Shown: positions 1 to 11,437, counted from the first letter of the stretch. The stretch is 64,000 nucleotides of DNA from Pseudoips prasinana (GCA_951640165.1 OX621255.1:29424001-29488000); one strand, 5' to 3'. The notes: a model not told the origin generated them from the sequence alone. Translations and numbers: made by a program.

Positions 1-110
1 ACCACGGGTGCCACTTCCTTCTTCTCCTTGACAGGTTCGACGGGCGCGGAGACCAGGCGCTCCATCTCGGCCTCTTGCTCCTGTTCCCTTGTCTGTATCT
101 CTGACCGGAC
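1..110 (-). CDS. IK: Spliceosomal protein RED (IK), exon 5, partial
   Basis: This exon continues RED off the left edge. Read from 110 leftwards it opens in phase 0 directly after an acceptor (GATCAG, intron AG at 112-111) and starts Val-Arg-Ser-Glu-Ile-Gln. That follows exon 4, which ends Leu-Leu-Gln-Lys, just as human RED continues LLQKVRAEI. The rest is Glu/Gln-rich and then Val/Pro/Lys-rich, the charged linker after the conserved block. The C-terminal half of RED, about 350 residues by comparison with family members, is outside the window. Confidence 0.88.
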
Positions 111-730
111 CTGATCACAAAGGTTAAATATTACGAAAATAACTATTGCTCTTTTTGTAAAAGGGTGGACATATTTCCTAATATAACTGTATGCCAAAAG
201 TGCCTTAAGGCAGTAAGGCATTTTTGGAATAACCAAACCAACTATAGTCCATATGAGACATGCGGCTCATGTAGGCTGTAGGTAAATTTTGATTTAGCTA
301 CAGCCTACCTTTAAACTTGACACGTAAAGTTAACCTTGGCAATAAATTGGCTAGAATATTCTGCGTCTATTTTAAATTTGTCTGAATATTTAAATTAATT
401 TAACAATTCTTTCTTTTATATAGTATCCAGTGATCTCACTTCTCTAGTTTTAAAAATATATATTTAGTGTACTTAATTTTAACCTTGTTATATTAGTGGT
501 AGTTTCTATCTTTAATTTAGTTAGAAAATATTAAATTCTAGGTAATATAGTGCTTATAGGTTTTTGTTTTGTAATAATATTGTAAGTGTTGTATGCACCT
601 GTAAAGGCAAATCACACAGAACTTGTCTATATTAATAATATCGTCAAGGGGTACGGTAGACTCGATCTAAACCTTATATGAATAATAAAACATAAATAAA
701 TATTGATTTTGAGGCGACTACATAATATTC

Positions 731-767
731 ATTCTCTATAATCCGCAAAATTCGGATTATAGAGAAT
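731..767. repeat. Perfect hairpin, 15-bp arms
   Basis: ATTCTCTATAATCCG at 731-745 is matched exactly by its reverse complement at 753-767 across a 7-base loop. It lies in RED intron 4. It could be a decayed miniature element or a chance palindrome. Confidence 0.85.
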
Positions 768-1705
768 TTCGTTAAATTATTATGGTACTGACAAACAAAC
801 CACGGTTGCTATCCAAACAAACTACAGTCGCCATCTTGAGTAGTTAATAAACGTTCCGTTTCGTACTAGCTCATAGATAAATGTATTCAAAACCCGATTA
901 TTTCAATATGTACAACAATCTTACATAATATCTTAACCTCGGGCAAGTGGGTACATTAGATGAGTACCACACCTTATCATAAGAATAATGTATGTACTTA
1001 GGGAAACTACGAACTCGACCTTATGTAATTTATTATTTATTGTTCTCAAGTAAGTGACTTATTTGTTTTTATTGAGAATAAAGAATCTTTAAACCTATAC
1101 AACTCGCCAATCAACAGATCGCGTGCATCGCGCCTAAAAAGTATTAATCACCAAGAACTGTGACTCATGTGACTGTGTAAAACGAAACATCTTGCCGGAA
1201 ACATGGAGTGAATAATAATAATAATATCTAGGGACAATATCACACAGATCCTCCTAGCCCTAAACTAAGCCAATATTATTCAGTCGTTGACGTTTCGTGA
1301 AAATATTGCTTTTGACACTTTTTTAAGATATACTCTTTGCGATAACAACCATAGAAAAAAAACTAACCATAACCATAAAACTAGGTTTTAGTTCAAATCA
1401 GGCAAAGGAACTGACTATAAGCGACTTCTTAGAAACTATGAATATACTGAGCAAAAACTTACTTACTTATCGTATGGGCAATGGCTACTCCGGTGTCGGA
1501 GTTATTCAAGCCGCCCAAAAGGCCTCTGAAATGGCTTAACGACGGTTGCATAATGGCAAGCGACATCTTAACGTGACCTCCAAAGAACGGAGAAGCTCAG
1601 AAATTTAACCACTTTGGCGGTCACCTATCTATGGACTGACCGCAAGCCAAGTTGCTTACCCTCGCCAATCACTAACTAACTAAGATAGTTTGTGTCCGTC
1701 TATTA

Positions 1706-2741
1706 TCTATACATATAATAAAATCGTAGGAAAGTCAAAACTGTACATTGAATATTTTTTTAAAAGGATACTTGGGGCGTGATCTACAATCGATATCGAA
1801 ACCAAAAATAGAATTTTTAGAATTTTTGTCTGTTTGTCTGTATGTATGTCCGGGCTAAACTCAATAAGTACTGCATGGATTAACTTCAAATTTTGCATTT
1901 ATATTACTAAGAGGTCGGGTCAACATATAGGCTACATATTATCACGCTATCACCCACGGGGGAGGAGCTGTGATCTTATCTATACATATAATAAAATCGT
2001 AGGAAAGTCAAAACTGTACATTAAATATTTTTTTAAAAGGATACTTGGGGCGTGATCTGCAATCGAAATCGAAACCAAAAATAGAATTTTTTGAATTTTT
2101 GTCTGTTTGTCTGTATGTATGTCCGGGCTAAACTCAAAAAGTACTGCATGGATTAACTTCAAATTTTGCATTAATATTACTAAGAGGTCGGGTCAACATA
2201 TAGACTACATATTATCACGCTATCACTTACGGGGGAGGAGCTGTGATCTTATCTATACATATAATAAAATCGTAGGAAAGTCAAAACTGTACATTGAATA
2301 TTTTTTTAAAAGGATACTTGGGGCGTGATCTACAATCGTTATCGAAACCAAAAATAGAATTTTTAGAATTTTTGTCTGTTTGTCTGTATTTATGTCCGGG
2401 CTAAACTCAAAAAGTGCTGCATGGATTAAACTTCAAATTTTGCATTAATATTACTAAGAGGTCGGGTCACATATAGGCTACATATTATCACGCTATCACC
2501 CACGGGGGAGGAGCTGTGATCTTATCTATACATATAATAAAATCGTAGGAAAGTCAAAACTGTACATTGAATATTTTTTTAAAAGGATACTTGGGGCGTG
2601 ATCTGCAATCGATATCGAAACCAAAAATATAATTTTTTGAATTTTTGTCTGTTTGTCTGTATGTATGTCCGGGCTAAACTCAAAAAGTACTGCATGGATT
2701 AACTTCAAATTTTGCATGAATATTACTAAGAGGTCGGGTCA
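1706..2741 (+). repeat. Tandem array, 273-bp unit, about 3.8 copies
   Basis: Units start at 1706, 1979, 2252 and 2525 with TCTATACATATAATAAAATC, giving an exact 273-bp period with a few substitutions per unit. The last copy is cut at about 2741, inside the GAGGTCGGGTCAAC stretch, where unique sequence leads to the 3' end of the element. Each unit carries the element's 5' end. Confidence 0.95.
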
Positions 2742-3026
2742 ACCTAATCTAATGGGAGTAACCTTTGTGATGAATGCATCGTTGATTATTATTTTACTTT
2801 ATTTGACTTACTGACTTTACTTAAAGATGACATCGGGTAATTTTTTTTAAATAACAGTAGCAGTCTTAAGTTTATTTCATAGCTAGGTTATTTATAGGTT
2901 AGGTTTTCTTAAATTTATATTGCTTATTTCTTTTTAAAGTTATATTTTTTAGATTAAGCTAGAAGTAAGTAGTTATACTGGTCATCATTCAAAATTGTCG
3001 CGGACGAAGTCGCGGGCACCAGCTAG
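1706..3026 (+). mobile_element. Non-autonomous Helitron-like element
   Basis: The segment starts TCTATACATATAATAAAAT after an A (base 1705) and ends in a GC-rich hairpin (CGCGGACGAAGTCGCGG) followed by CAGCTAG and a T at 3027. A 5' TC, a 3' hairpin plus CTRR, and insertion between A and T are the Helitron hallmarks. No Rep/helicase ORF is present, so it would be non-autonomous. The 5' end is repeated four times in tandem. The short ORFs on both strands recur with the repeat and are not genes. It lies in RED intron 4. Confidence 0.65.
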
Positions 3027-3030
3027 TATT

Positions 3031-3090
3031 TAAATATTAACAAATTGTATCGGCATTTCACAATGCATTTTTACAATTTGTTAATGTTTA
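3031..3090. repeat. Inverted repeat, 19-bp arms
   Basis: Arms 3031-3049 and 3072-3090 (core ATTAACAAATTGTA) match with one mismatch across 22 bases, immediately after the Helitron-like end. Confidence 0.8.
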
Positions 3091-3578
3091 ATTGTTATAA
3101 ATAAATAAATAAACTATAGTTTAATAAGTTGAGCTACACCAAAAGTATTTTTCGACTAACATAATTGGATTGTAGTTAATCTGAATGAGATGAAGCATCT
3201 GCACAAGACATACTATAGTGAGTTAAACACACAGTACAGTCTCAGTCTAGTCCAATGGGATGGTAATTCAGGAATCTGCTTCAACAAACTACCACAGTTA
3301 TAGGTAGCGCCACGAGTTATGAGCGGTCTGTTTTAGTGGTGGGGATCTACGCATGTGTACACTCGCAAACAAAACAACTTAAGGTGAAGTTAAAATAATT
3401 ATTTAAGTATTTAGAAAATATCCTTATAGGTATTATTATTAATGCGAGAGTGCGTTTATTTGTTTATTCGTTTGTTACTTTACAGTTTAAAGTAGGTACT
3501 CTCAAAAAAACATGAAATTTTGTACAGAGACAGTTTGAACTATCTCTTTGCTAAATTTCGACGCTTCCACAGGGGAAG

Positions 3579-4500
3579 TGCGTACTAGTATAGTTAAAAT
3601 CTCACTGCAGACTCGGTCATAAATCATTCGAGTGTTTCGCTCTCTTTCGCACTCACGGGCCTTATGGGCAAGCCACGCCCACACGTAGTCCTGTGCATTA
3701 CTGCAGTCGATGAGTGATATCGTTAGTTTTATATATTTATTTTACTCTAGCCGTAGAGAGGTATTCGCCAGCAGAGTAAAACGATGTCACAATTTGTTTT
3801 ATCAGACTTTTGTCAAAGTTATCTAGTAGAGTAACTGGAGAAGGCTTGCAGATTGATTCTCGCGGAACGCTTGGCACTCAATTTTTGCACTCTTGCTTAG
3901 TAGTGTCTACCATTCTTACACATTGCTACAGTAAGGTCACGGGGGCGAGAGAAATTAATAGTCTTCAAAGTTTCAGGATCTTCTTTTATATTTGTCAGAA
4001 AAGTTAAAACATTGTTGATAACAATACGCGCTTGAACAGCAATGTTGTCCCCAACAGGTAAAACGTTACTCTGAAAAGCCATTGTGTCACTCTTGTAATC
4101 CAAAATAGGAATAATCTAATTTATTTTTGTAGAGATTTATATATAATTAATAGCACGGTGCAACTTGCGGGTAGCAAAGGAGACAAAAACATATTTGTTA
4201 ATCACCCCCTTTTTATGTAATTAAGAACGTAAAAACATATTAGTTTTTATATAATTACCTTTTGTTTATAGAATTAACTAATGGATACTAATGTGTTCTT
4301 ATGAGATGGAAGTCTCGTAAAAACACATTAGTACTCATTAGCTACCCAGCATACTTAATTAATGCATTATGTTTACGTGATAACCATAATGATTCTGTTA
4401 TCGATAATGGCCTTGCGCGCGCGCAACTAGCGCACATTCCTACTCCGATTATGATTTATGACCAAGTGTGTAGCGAGATTTTAACTATACTATAGTGCAT
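3579..4500. mobile_element. Candidate TIR element (~0.9 kb)
   Basis: About 45 bases from 3579 (containing TATAGTTAAAATCTC and TCGGTCATAAATCAT) recur in inverted orientation up to about 4500 (ATGATTTATGACCAAG, GAGATTTTAACTATA), with substitutions in between. The interior has no convincing transposase. It reads as a non-autonomous DNA transposon of unknown superfamily. Confidence 0.5.
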
Positions 4501-4595
4501 ATTATAATAAATAAAAAAACTGAATGTATTAATAATTGTTATTTATATTTGCAATTGAAAATAATGACAGAATATAATCACACGGGCCTCAGTCA

Positions 4596-4830
4596 TCAGG
4601 AAGACTTTTTTTATCAGCGAATAGGGCGACAAACGAGCAAGCGGGTCACCTGATGGTAAGTGATCACCGCCGCCCCTGGACACTCGCAACACCAGAGGTG
4701 TCACGGGTGCGTTGCCGGCCGTTAAGAGTCAGCAAACAAGTGTTGCTGAGATTACCGATTCTCCAATAGTGCGCGAGGACAGCGCCGGGCGCGGGCTCCC
4801 CTGCCCCCTCAACCCTGTCACCAAACAGAC
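4596..4830 (-). mobile_element. RTE-type retroposon 3' end
   Basis: Read on the minus strand this has the GC-rich block with GCCGGCAACGCACC, GGTGTTGC and CCATCAGGTGACCCGC, then TCGTTTGTCGCCC and an A-rich end. The same block appears at about 20200 and 38400 on the plus strand, so it is a dispersed retroposon 3' end. I recognise the pattern as a common lepidopteran RTE/SINE tail. Confidence 0.6.
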
Positions 4831-4965
4831 CTAAAAATGCGTTCTGCGCAGATAAAGCGAGCGCTCATAACTCGTGGCGCTACCTATACCAATGAGTGCT
4901 AGAGTGTCCCTGCGGCAAAACCTGAAGTATGAGCCAATTTATACTTGAAAGATTGGGTAACTTAC

Positions 4966-5040
4966 CTTTTGCAGCAATGCATAATCAAGTCCTTTCACCA
5001 AGTGAGTATGCTCCATGTCACCACCAAGATATTTGGATTC
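4966..5040 (-). CDS. IK: Spliceosomal protein RED (IK), exon 4
   Basis: This 75-base, phase 0/0 exon encodes 25 residues including LGGDMEHTHLVKGLDYALLQ, nearly identical to the most conserved stretch of animal RED. The acceptor is TTTATTTCAG and the donor GTAAG. In other animals this region lies in the middle of RED, the part I associate with its partners SMU1 and MFAP1 in the spliceosomal B complex; the exact contact is recalled, not visible here. Confidence 0.95.
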
Positions 5041-5142
5041 CTGAAATAAAATGAAACCACAATGAGAACATTTTGCCTGGAGGTTTACCATCAGTCAATA
5101 GGCACTAATTGTTTACTGTCAAAAAGAGATGTCAATAATTAT

Positions 5143-5379
5143 ATCCTGGGATGTTATTTACACATGGCCTTCTGACCCCAAACTAAGCAGAGCTTGTACT
5201 ATGGAAAGCAGAGCTTGTACTACTTTTCTTTAGTAAATACATACTTATATACATAATTACACCCAGACTCAGGACAAACAGACATATTCATTCACACAAA
5301 TATCGGTCCTGGGTGGGAATCGAACCCACGACATCTGGCATGAAAAGGAAGCATAGCCAACCACGCCATTGCCCTGGTA
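5143..5379 (-). mobile_element. tRNA-derived SINE in RED intron 3
   Basis: The minus strand reads from a tRNA-like head containing a box-B-like GGTTCGATTCCCACCC to a body (TGTCTGTTTGTCCTGAGTCTGG) and a tail with AGTTTGGGGTCAGAAGG and AATAACATCCCAGG. Copies of the same family occur at about 23.5, 24.0, 33.6 and 52.3 kb. The tRNA part is too degenerate to be a functional gene. Confidence 0.75.
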
Positions 5380-5688
5380 TAAAGGTGGCCAACATATATA
5401 ACTGCTTCTATGTTTTCTTTACCATTCCTTTTACAAAAATATGCATTTAGACTTATTTACTGAAAGAATAGGAAATAGCTGCTGGCCTGGTATGAATGTC
5501 TTCTTTTTTGGGATTCTAATAAAAACCTTGCCTTACTTTCTATCCACCACAAGTATGCTTTACAGTTGTAAGAAAACTTGCAAAAGGAAGCTGAGAACTA
5601 GTAGAGGTGTTAATGGTCTTACAAAAGAGAGTTACTCATCTAAAAACAAAAAGGCAACTTTGTTAAAGTGCAAAGAAAATAGATATAC

Positions 5689-5752
5689 CTGAATGAGTTG
5701 CCTTCTTCTCTCCTTTGCATCCATTCCTGATTTAACATCTGGTGCAACAGCC
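5689..5752 (-). CDS. IK: Spliceosomal protein RED (IK), exon 3
   Basis: This 64-base exon takes its first base to finish an Arg codon from exon 2, then encodes 21 residues: AVAPDVKSGMDAKERRRQLI and a final Gln. Human RED has YRAVGP...EKRRQLIQ at this point. The acceptor is TTTTCCAG and the donor GTATAT. The junction with exon 2 restores Tyr-Arg-Ala-Val, which fixes both splice sites. Confidence 0.93.
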
Positions 5753-6383
5753 CTGGAAAAGAATTTTCAAATTAAGATTGGACTTTCTGTTTTCGCTTTA
5801 ATTTTTATATTAGATGTATTTGTAAATTTAGATTGTTTTTGTAAACTTAGATGGTAATACCAAATAAGAAGATGCGATTTGTACACCATTCTCATGGTAG
5901 AACACAGTGCACATTAGCTAATTTAAGACTAATCATTGTATTCATACCTATGCTTCACAAATAAATGATGATTATTATTATTGATTATTAGGATTACCAT
6001 ATATGAAGTCAATTAAGTTTTAGTAATTAGGAACTCTTACAAGCCCTCCCCCATTACTGCAACTCCTGCAAGCCAGGATCAAGAGTGAAACACAATGAGA
6101 TAGCTATGTGAGGAAGAGCCCTTGGCAATGAGCCTGGCCAATGTTTTATTCAGGGTATGCGAAAGTAATCTAGAAGAAAATACAAGAACATCTGCATTTT
6201 TACTTTTTTATATTCCCAAAGACAGCTGAGATAATAGCAATCAAAGTACGCATTTTCGAGCGATATTATTTCAAACCGCAAGCGGCGTTTGATCGCGCTG
6301 TGACGTCACGTAGCCCCTCACGCAGCGCGCCGGCCGCTTTGCGAGTACAAATCTAGGTACTATTAATTTAATCACCGCTGCTG

Positions 6384-6570
6384 GTGGCTCGTACTTGCGA
6401 TTTTATTACGAGAAAATTATTAGAAAATGCTGTGCAGTGCCCAAGAGATTTAATTCAAATGTTAACACACCCAAAAAGTGTTTTTAGTATACCTAAAAAT
6501 GCTATGATAAGGAAGAAATGGATGACCGCAATACGCAGACAGGATTCAATAGGACTGAAAACTATTGCAT
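6384..6570 (+). pseudogene. THAP-domain fragment
   Basis: The plus-strand reading contains FSIPKNAMIRKKWMTAIRRQ, close to the THAP zinc-finger core (F-x-P then a W followed by basic residues). The C2CH cysteines expected upstream are not present in the usual spacing, and the downstream reading loses similarity. THAP domains occur in P-element-type transposases and host DNA-binding proteins. Here it is a short relic inside RED intron 2, preceded by a CpG-rich segment at 6270-6340. Confidence 0.4.
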
Positions 6571-6667
6571 TTTGTTATGAATATTATTTTGATGTCAATA
6601 ACTATTCTATTTATACTTTTCTCATAAATCACTACGTTATCTATTGGTGCATTTTATAATCAACTTC

Positions 6668-6711
6668 TGACAAAGGTAGATAAACTTTTAAGTTTACCTA
6701 CCTTTGTCATT
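6668..6711. repeat. Inverted repeat, ~20-bp arms
   Basis: TGACAAAGGTAGATAAACTT at 6668 is mirrored by AAGTTTACCTACCTTTGTCA ending at 6711 with a small offset. It may be a miniature element or hairpin. Confidence 0.8.
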
Positions 6712-7051
6712 TAAGGATTTTACAAATTAATCTTATAACAAATAGTTTATTGATTCTTCTAAATAAGAGACATTTTGTTATTATCTATCAGGAACCTTGA
6801 CATCAGGATGTTATAATAAATATATAAACCAACCATGTCGTATTTTTTTAATGAGAATAGGTGAATGTTACCTAACCTAATACTGACCTAGATTAAACAT
6901 GGGGTATTTGGAAAAAATATATAATAACCACGAAATATTTTACCTTCTTATACAATATTTTGTTATTATTATCTACCTTTGACTTTAACCACTAATACTT
7001 AATAAGCAAAAATAGGTATGTTGAATATAAGTGAAGTAAAATTGACTGCAA

Positions 7052-7200
7052 GTGTGGCGCAGCGGCTAAGACAATCGCCGCTGTGTGTCCGAAGTTTGAT
7101 CCCCGCACCGGACAACTATTTGTGTAACCCGTAAATAGTTGTTCAGAGTCTGGATGTAATTTGTGTCCGTCTATTATATGTTTGTAAAGTATTATTATTG
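7052..7200 (+). mobile_element. tRNA-derived SINE, second family
   Basis: It begins GTGTGGCGCAGCGGCTAAGA and continues through a tRNA-like arm to GTCTGGATGTAATTTGTGTC and TATATGTTTGTAAAGTA. A clear relative lies at 15341. The A and B boxes resemble a tRNA, but the cloverleaf is imperfect and the 3' body is SINE-specific. Confidence 0.7.
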
Positions 7201-8090
7201 TCTTTGAAAAAAAAACCGTTAAGAATGACAGTGGTATTAATCTACAGCTGCTAGCGTGCCGCTGAGTATAGTACTTACCTGCGTACGTAAGGAAATCTAC
7301 CTCCCATGTAACCCTCTTCCAGGGTACAGATATAATGGAACTCACAAGGTATTTAACAGGTTGGTGTAATACAATAATAACAAATGAATAAATAAAGCTA
7401 TGATACAAGTACAGCGCGCGCGTCTTCACTTCAATATTTCATATAGCGCGGGGCACAAGCGCACGGAGCGACCGGCACCGAGCCGATAGCTGAGCGTCAC
7501 GCGTAGAGCGCGCGATATCTTGGAAATTTAAAAGTGCTCAAAACTTCTCATAGTCATAACTTCCGTAATACTGCATTGATTTACGTGAAATAAATACTAA
7601 TCTAATGTACGTAATTTAATCTTTATTGTTAAGTAGCTTTTAGTGCAATATTCACATGTGTTGGTCACCCTCATTACTAGAAGAGCTGTCTTGGATCCTA
7701 CAAAAACTTATTCCACACTAGCTGTGCCCCACTGTTTTACCCACTTTAAACATTATAAATTATAGTCTGATATATAAGCTATATCTCTACAGTTTCATCA
7801 AAATCTATTTGATAGTAATTGATAGTTTTAGTGTGAAAGTGTAACAAACATTTAGCCTTTATAATATTAGTGTGAATGCATTGATCTTACCTAATTTGGC
7901 TAGAAAGAGGGGGGAACACTGAGAGACAGAGTAGGTGAGCGTTGATACATAACAGGGGGCCCCCTTAAACCTACATCTGAGTTGCAATTGTCAGAGTCTT
8001 TTGAGTACTCCCTCCTATACCACGCGATGAACACGGTTTCCACGCGGTGAATCCATGGAATGCTAAGAATTAAGTCTAATAAGACTCTAC

Positions 8091-8288
8091 CTGTATGCGC
8101 TGCTGGTATTGCTTGTGGGATCAGCTGGACCCAACTCGTTGGTTCCATCCCGTCGTTCCCGAGCCCTGTCTCTGTACTTTTCTGCTAGTTCCGCTAATTT
8201 ATTGTCTTCTTGCTTCTTGAGAGCTGCATAATATGACTTCTTTTTTCTTCTGAGCTCTCCCTTATTCTCAGTAGGAGGGGGCATGGAT
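8091..8288 (-). CDS. IK: Spliceosomal protein RED (IK), exon 2
   Basis: This 198-base exon encodes LRRKKKSYYAALKKQEDNKL and then LAEKYRDRARERRDGTNEL. These match the basic, helical RED N-terminal signature (human RRKKKSYYAKLRQQE and ELAEKYRDRAKERRDG). The acceptor TTATTATAG joins exon 1 in frame by completing a Gly codon, giving Ser-Gly-Ser-Met. The donor follows AYR. An ATG at 8284 falls inside the exon and is internal, not the start. The sequence is strongly conserved and without damage. Confidence 0.95.
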
Positions 8289-11200
8289 CTATAATAAAAT
8301 TGTGTTTTATAGTTAATACATGTCTAAACTGACCACTGACTGGATAAAAGCTCTATTATTGTCTTCAAATCAATGTCAACTGCTATTTGTGCACTTTAGT
8401 GAGAATAATAATAATTTAGAGAAAATAATAATTAAGTAAAACAGGCCAAATGCAAGTCTAACTTGCACATACCTAGAGAAGTCAATTCTATTTTGTAGCT
8501 TCTTATTGTTGTTATTGCAATAAAAAGTAACACTTAGTACAAATATCATTTACATATCTGTTAAGGTTTATGAGATATAGCCCGCTGACAGACAGGCAGA
8601 TGGATGGACAACAGAGGCTTAGTAATAGAGTTCTATTGGTACACCTTAAAGTACACAACTAATCAGTTTAAGTTGATATATGAGCATTTCTCAAAAAAAT
8701 TGTACCTTTACTCAGAAATTATGCTGAAATTTAAATGTTGAAATATATGTACTTGATTTCTTTATTTTAAGCTATGGGTAAATGCCTAAAGTTTAGTAAT
8801 ATAATGTTTGTTTTGAGATTTAAAACGTAAATAAATAGCAAAATCCATAAAAACAGACCCAAGGTGGAGAAAAATTCTTATTTGGTTACCTTCATTCGTT
8901 AACGTAAATTTAATGTAGAAACCAATTACTGGAATATTTATTGAATTAAATGTGATAATAAAACAACATTCAACTTGTTTTGCAGTCAATCACTCTATAT
9001 TAATATGCAAATCTTAAATTAAAGGCGGTATTATTTCCTTTATGTTACTATTCGGTCACAACTCTTGTTTAACTTTACATTATTGACCCTACTTTATTTT
9101 GTATTAAAATTGTGTATATATACATAATGCACAGACTAACCATATATTTTAGTTTTTATCACAAAAATGTATTTATGTTAAAAATATATAAATAAAGAAA
9201 AGAAATATGCGTCTGCTTTTATGGGATAGTAACAAAATAGAAATCTGGAAACAAAATAGGATTTCTTAAGCCTAGACTTCACCGTTGTGCAAATAATTAT
9301 ATTTGACTTAAATATATTGATAGAGGAACCTTTGTCAGGAAACATTTATATATAATCTAATAATAATAAACACTGACCAATTAGACAAATTTAAAGGTTT
9401 TTAAAAATTCTAGGACTATACATTGTTAGCATGAATATTACTCTCAATCAATCTCTATACATATATTTATAAATGTTTATTATTTTTATTTATTTATTCG
9501 TTTTCTATAATAGTAATCTCTATATTAGTTTACTTAACTTAATTAGTTTAACTTTTTTTGGAGGTGTATTTTTAGTTTATTCTTTCTAAGTTATTTTAAA
9601 ATATTAAATATAATATTTAATTTTATCAAAACTGATGATAAAATTACATCGTCATAATTATACTCAAAATCAGGCAGTCAATACTCTGCCTAACAATTTC
9701 CTATTTTGTTATTCACTTTCCATTTATATGTTACCACTCAAGAGTAACAAAAAAAGAGGTAACTAATTAAGGTTACAAAAATTATTAAAATTGTTTACGC
9801 GCACAACTCTAGCTAGTACTCGTTTAGGATTTGACTTTCGAAATCAAGATAAAGAGCTTTAATGGTACTCGAGGAGAAATAAAATATAAAATTGGAGCTT
9901 AGCTCTGATTGTTGGGTAACAAAGTTAGGATTTTTTTCGGACCAGCAACCAGGCGGACAATATTCAATGTTCCCGCACGGCACGCAAAAGAAATATCTAA
10001 ACTTAAACAAGATGAATGCTGATCTTACTAATGCTGCCACTAGTCTAAGACATATTTATACCAAATCGGCGTTGATATTTTCCAAAATTACGGTCACAAA
10101 AGAAGAAATCTAAAAAGGAACTTTTTATGCGATACATCAAAATAATTATTTATTAATTATATTTGTTCTATAGGACTAAAGATTTATTTATAAATTAATT
10201 GGTGTCTTTTATTTCGTAATAAATACATTTAAGTGATTCTAGAATATCCGGAAGTTCACTCAGTACAATCGATCGTTTGGGATGGTATGAAATTGGGACA
10301 CTTCACTTTTCATACAACTAGATTAAACCGATTTTTTAAATATTTTTATATTTTATAAATTCTTATTGTATTTATACATTTTTTATTATTTTTACTTAGA
10401 GCAATTAACTTACTAATGATATAATTTAGTAGTAACTAGTAATGATCTATTTTATGTATAGAAAAACAAAATTGAAATTATGGGACAGAGAATAAGATAG
10501 AAAGTACATTTTTTTTGAGAAATGCTCATATTGTAAGTATCTAGACACAATATAAGAAGTTTTACTATATAGCCAGTAAAACGTTTTATATTTTATGAAT
10601 GAAATGAATTTGAATCTGAATTCTAAAGACACAATTATAGCTGGTATTGACACAATAATGAATTTGAATTCTAAAGACACAATTATAGCTGGTATTGACA
10701 CAATAATGAATTTGAATCTAAATTCTAAAGACACAATTATAGTTGGTATTGACACAATAATGAATTTGAATCTGAATTCCTAAGACACAGTACACCCAGT
10801 ACTACACAGAAGCATCCACTATAATTATGTCTTTGGAATTCAAATTCATGTAATGTATTGTGCTTGTAACAGATAATACATTGTACAAGTAAATCCCAGT
10901 TTAGTGCAATACTAGCATTTTTCTGGCAAGAAAATCACTGAACTGCAACTGCCTAGAGTCTAGAAGTCAGTGATCTTAAATGCACATGACTCAGAGAACT
11001 AGTAAAGCAGTCGATCCAGCATCTGATCTCTCCCCAGTGGTGTCAGATAAACATCCTATAGTGTGAAGGAATACACAGTGTTCTTGTGTTTGCAGACTCA
11101 TTCCTGCACAATAATGTCCTGCTTAGTTGGTTTGTTCTATATAATTTAAATTATGTAATTGTCTCCATTGCGATTTCACGTTGTGGCCAATACTAGATTT

Positions 11201-11291
11201 AGGAGCATTTTTAGTGATTAGTGGCTGCTAACCATGTAGCACATCCTTTGTAAAGAGTAAAATAAGGACATATTAATATATGTTAACAAAC
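8289..11291 (-). other. RED intron 1
   Basis: About 3 kb, AT-rich, between the GTTTGT donor at 11291 and the acceptor at 8290-8289. The donor is weak, but the reading frame supports it. Apart from a minisatellite at 10.6 kb I see only AT-rich non-coding sequence, with a short dispersed-repeat-like piece at about 8570-8650. Confidence 0.75.
10595..10846. repeat. Minisatellite, 48-54-bp unit
   Basis: Three to four copies of a unit containing AATTCTAAAGACACAATTAT and GGTATTGACACAATAATGAA run from 10595 to about 10790; units differ by a 6-base TGAATC-type insertion. At 10825-10846 the start of the unit recurs in inverted orientation, giving fold-back potential. In-frame readings on both strands are a by-product. 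Confidence 0.9.
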
Positions 11292-11437
11292 CCGGAATTG
11301 GCCATTGCCTCGCGCACGGAGCCTGTGGGGTGCGCGCCCCCCGAGGGGGTAGCCCTTGGTGTCATGAGAAGCTTCCTGAAGTCCTCATTTGTCAGCCGCT
11401 GAGAAGCTGGCGTCTGCTCAACGTTATTTTCATCCAT
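11292..11437 (-). CDS. IK: Spliceosomal protein RED (IK), exon 1 (start)
   Basis: The start codon is ATG at 11437-11435, and the 48 full codons include RLTNEDFRKLLMTPRATPSG, the hallmark N-terminal motif of RED (human KLTNEDFRKLLMTPRAAP). A second ATG at 11433 is out of frame. RED is a nuclear component of the spliceosomal B complex, needed for activation of splicing together with SMU1 and MFAP1 (known for the family). The exon ends with two bases of a Gly codon. A possible acceptor (TTTTTCCAG) about 25 bases upstream of the ATG suggests a separate 5' UTR exon. Confidence 0.93.

Larger units (their letters stand above)
3299..4888. repeat. Perfect 27-bp inverted pair 1.5 kb apart
   Basis: Bases 3299-3325 (TATAGGTAGCGCCACGAG...) are repeated exactly in reverse complement at 4862-4888. 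They flank a second, inner inverted pair and an RTE-type 3' end. This may be the outer pair of a nested DNA transposon or two opposed copies of one repeat; no target duplication is evident. Confidence 0.8.
111..4965 (-). other. RED intron 4
   Basis: This intron has a GTAAG donor at 4965-4961 and an AG acceptor at 112-111. Bases 111-1700 are AT-rich with no coding sequence I can support. Within them is a perfect hairpin (731-767), and 1460-1690 has higher GC and resembles a dispersed repeat I cannot name. The remainder holds a Helitron-like element and inverted-repeat elements listed separately. Confidence 0.8.
5753..8090 (-). other. RED intron 2
   Basis: The donor is GTAGAG at 8090 and the acceptor AG at 5754-5753. 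It holds a short repeat fragment at about 6045-6110 shared with the copies near 13.4 and 15.8 kb, a THAP-like fragment, a hairpin and a SINE. Bases 6240-6350 and 7430-7520 are CpG-rich patches without an ORF. Nothing else coding is visible. Confidence 0.75.

Noticed and set aside
1707..2717. Repeated 63- and 73-codon ORFs on both strands
   Set aside because: They recur every 273 bases with the tandem unit and overlap each other on opposite strands; no domain, so by-products of the repeat.
1706..2741. Possible CRISPR-like array
   Set aside because: Units of 273 bp without short repeat/spacer structure, in a eukaryotic intron.
8087..8284. Independent small protein starting at Met 8284
   Set aside because: The frame is exon 2 of RED; the Met is internal and splice sites at both ends restore the known protein.
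10447..10783. Opposite ORFs with internal repeats
   Set aside because: Both follow the minisatellite unit; no start context or domain.
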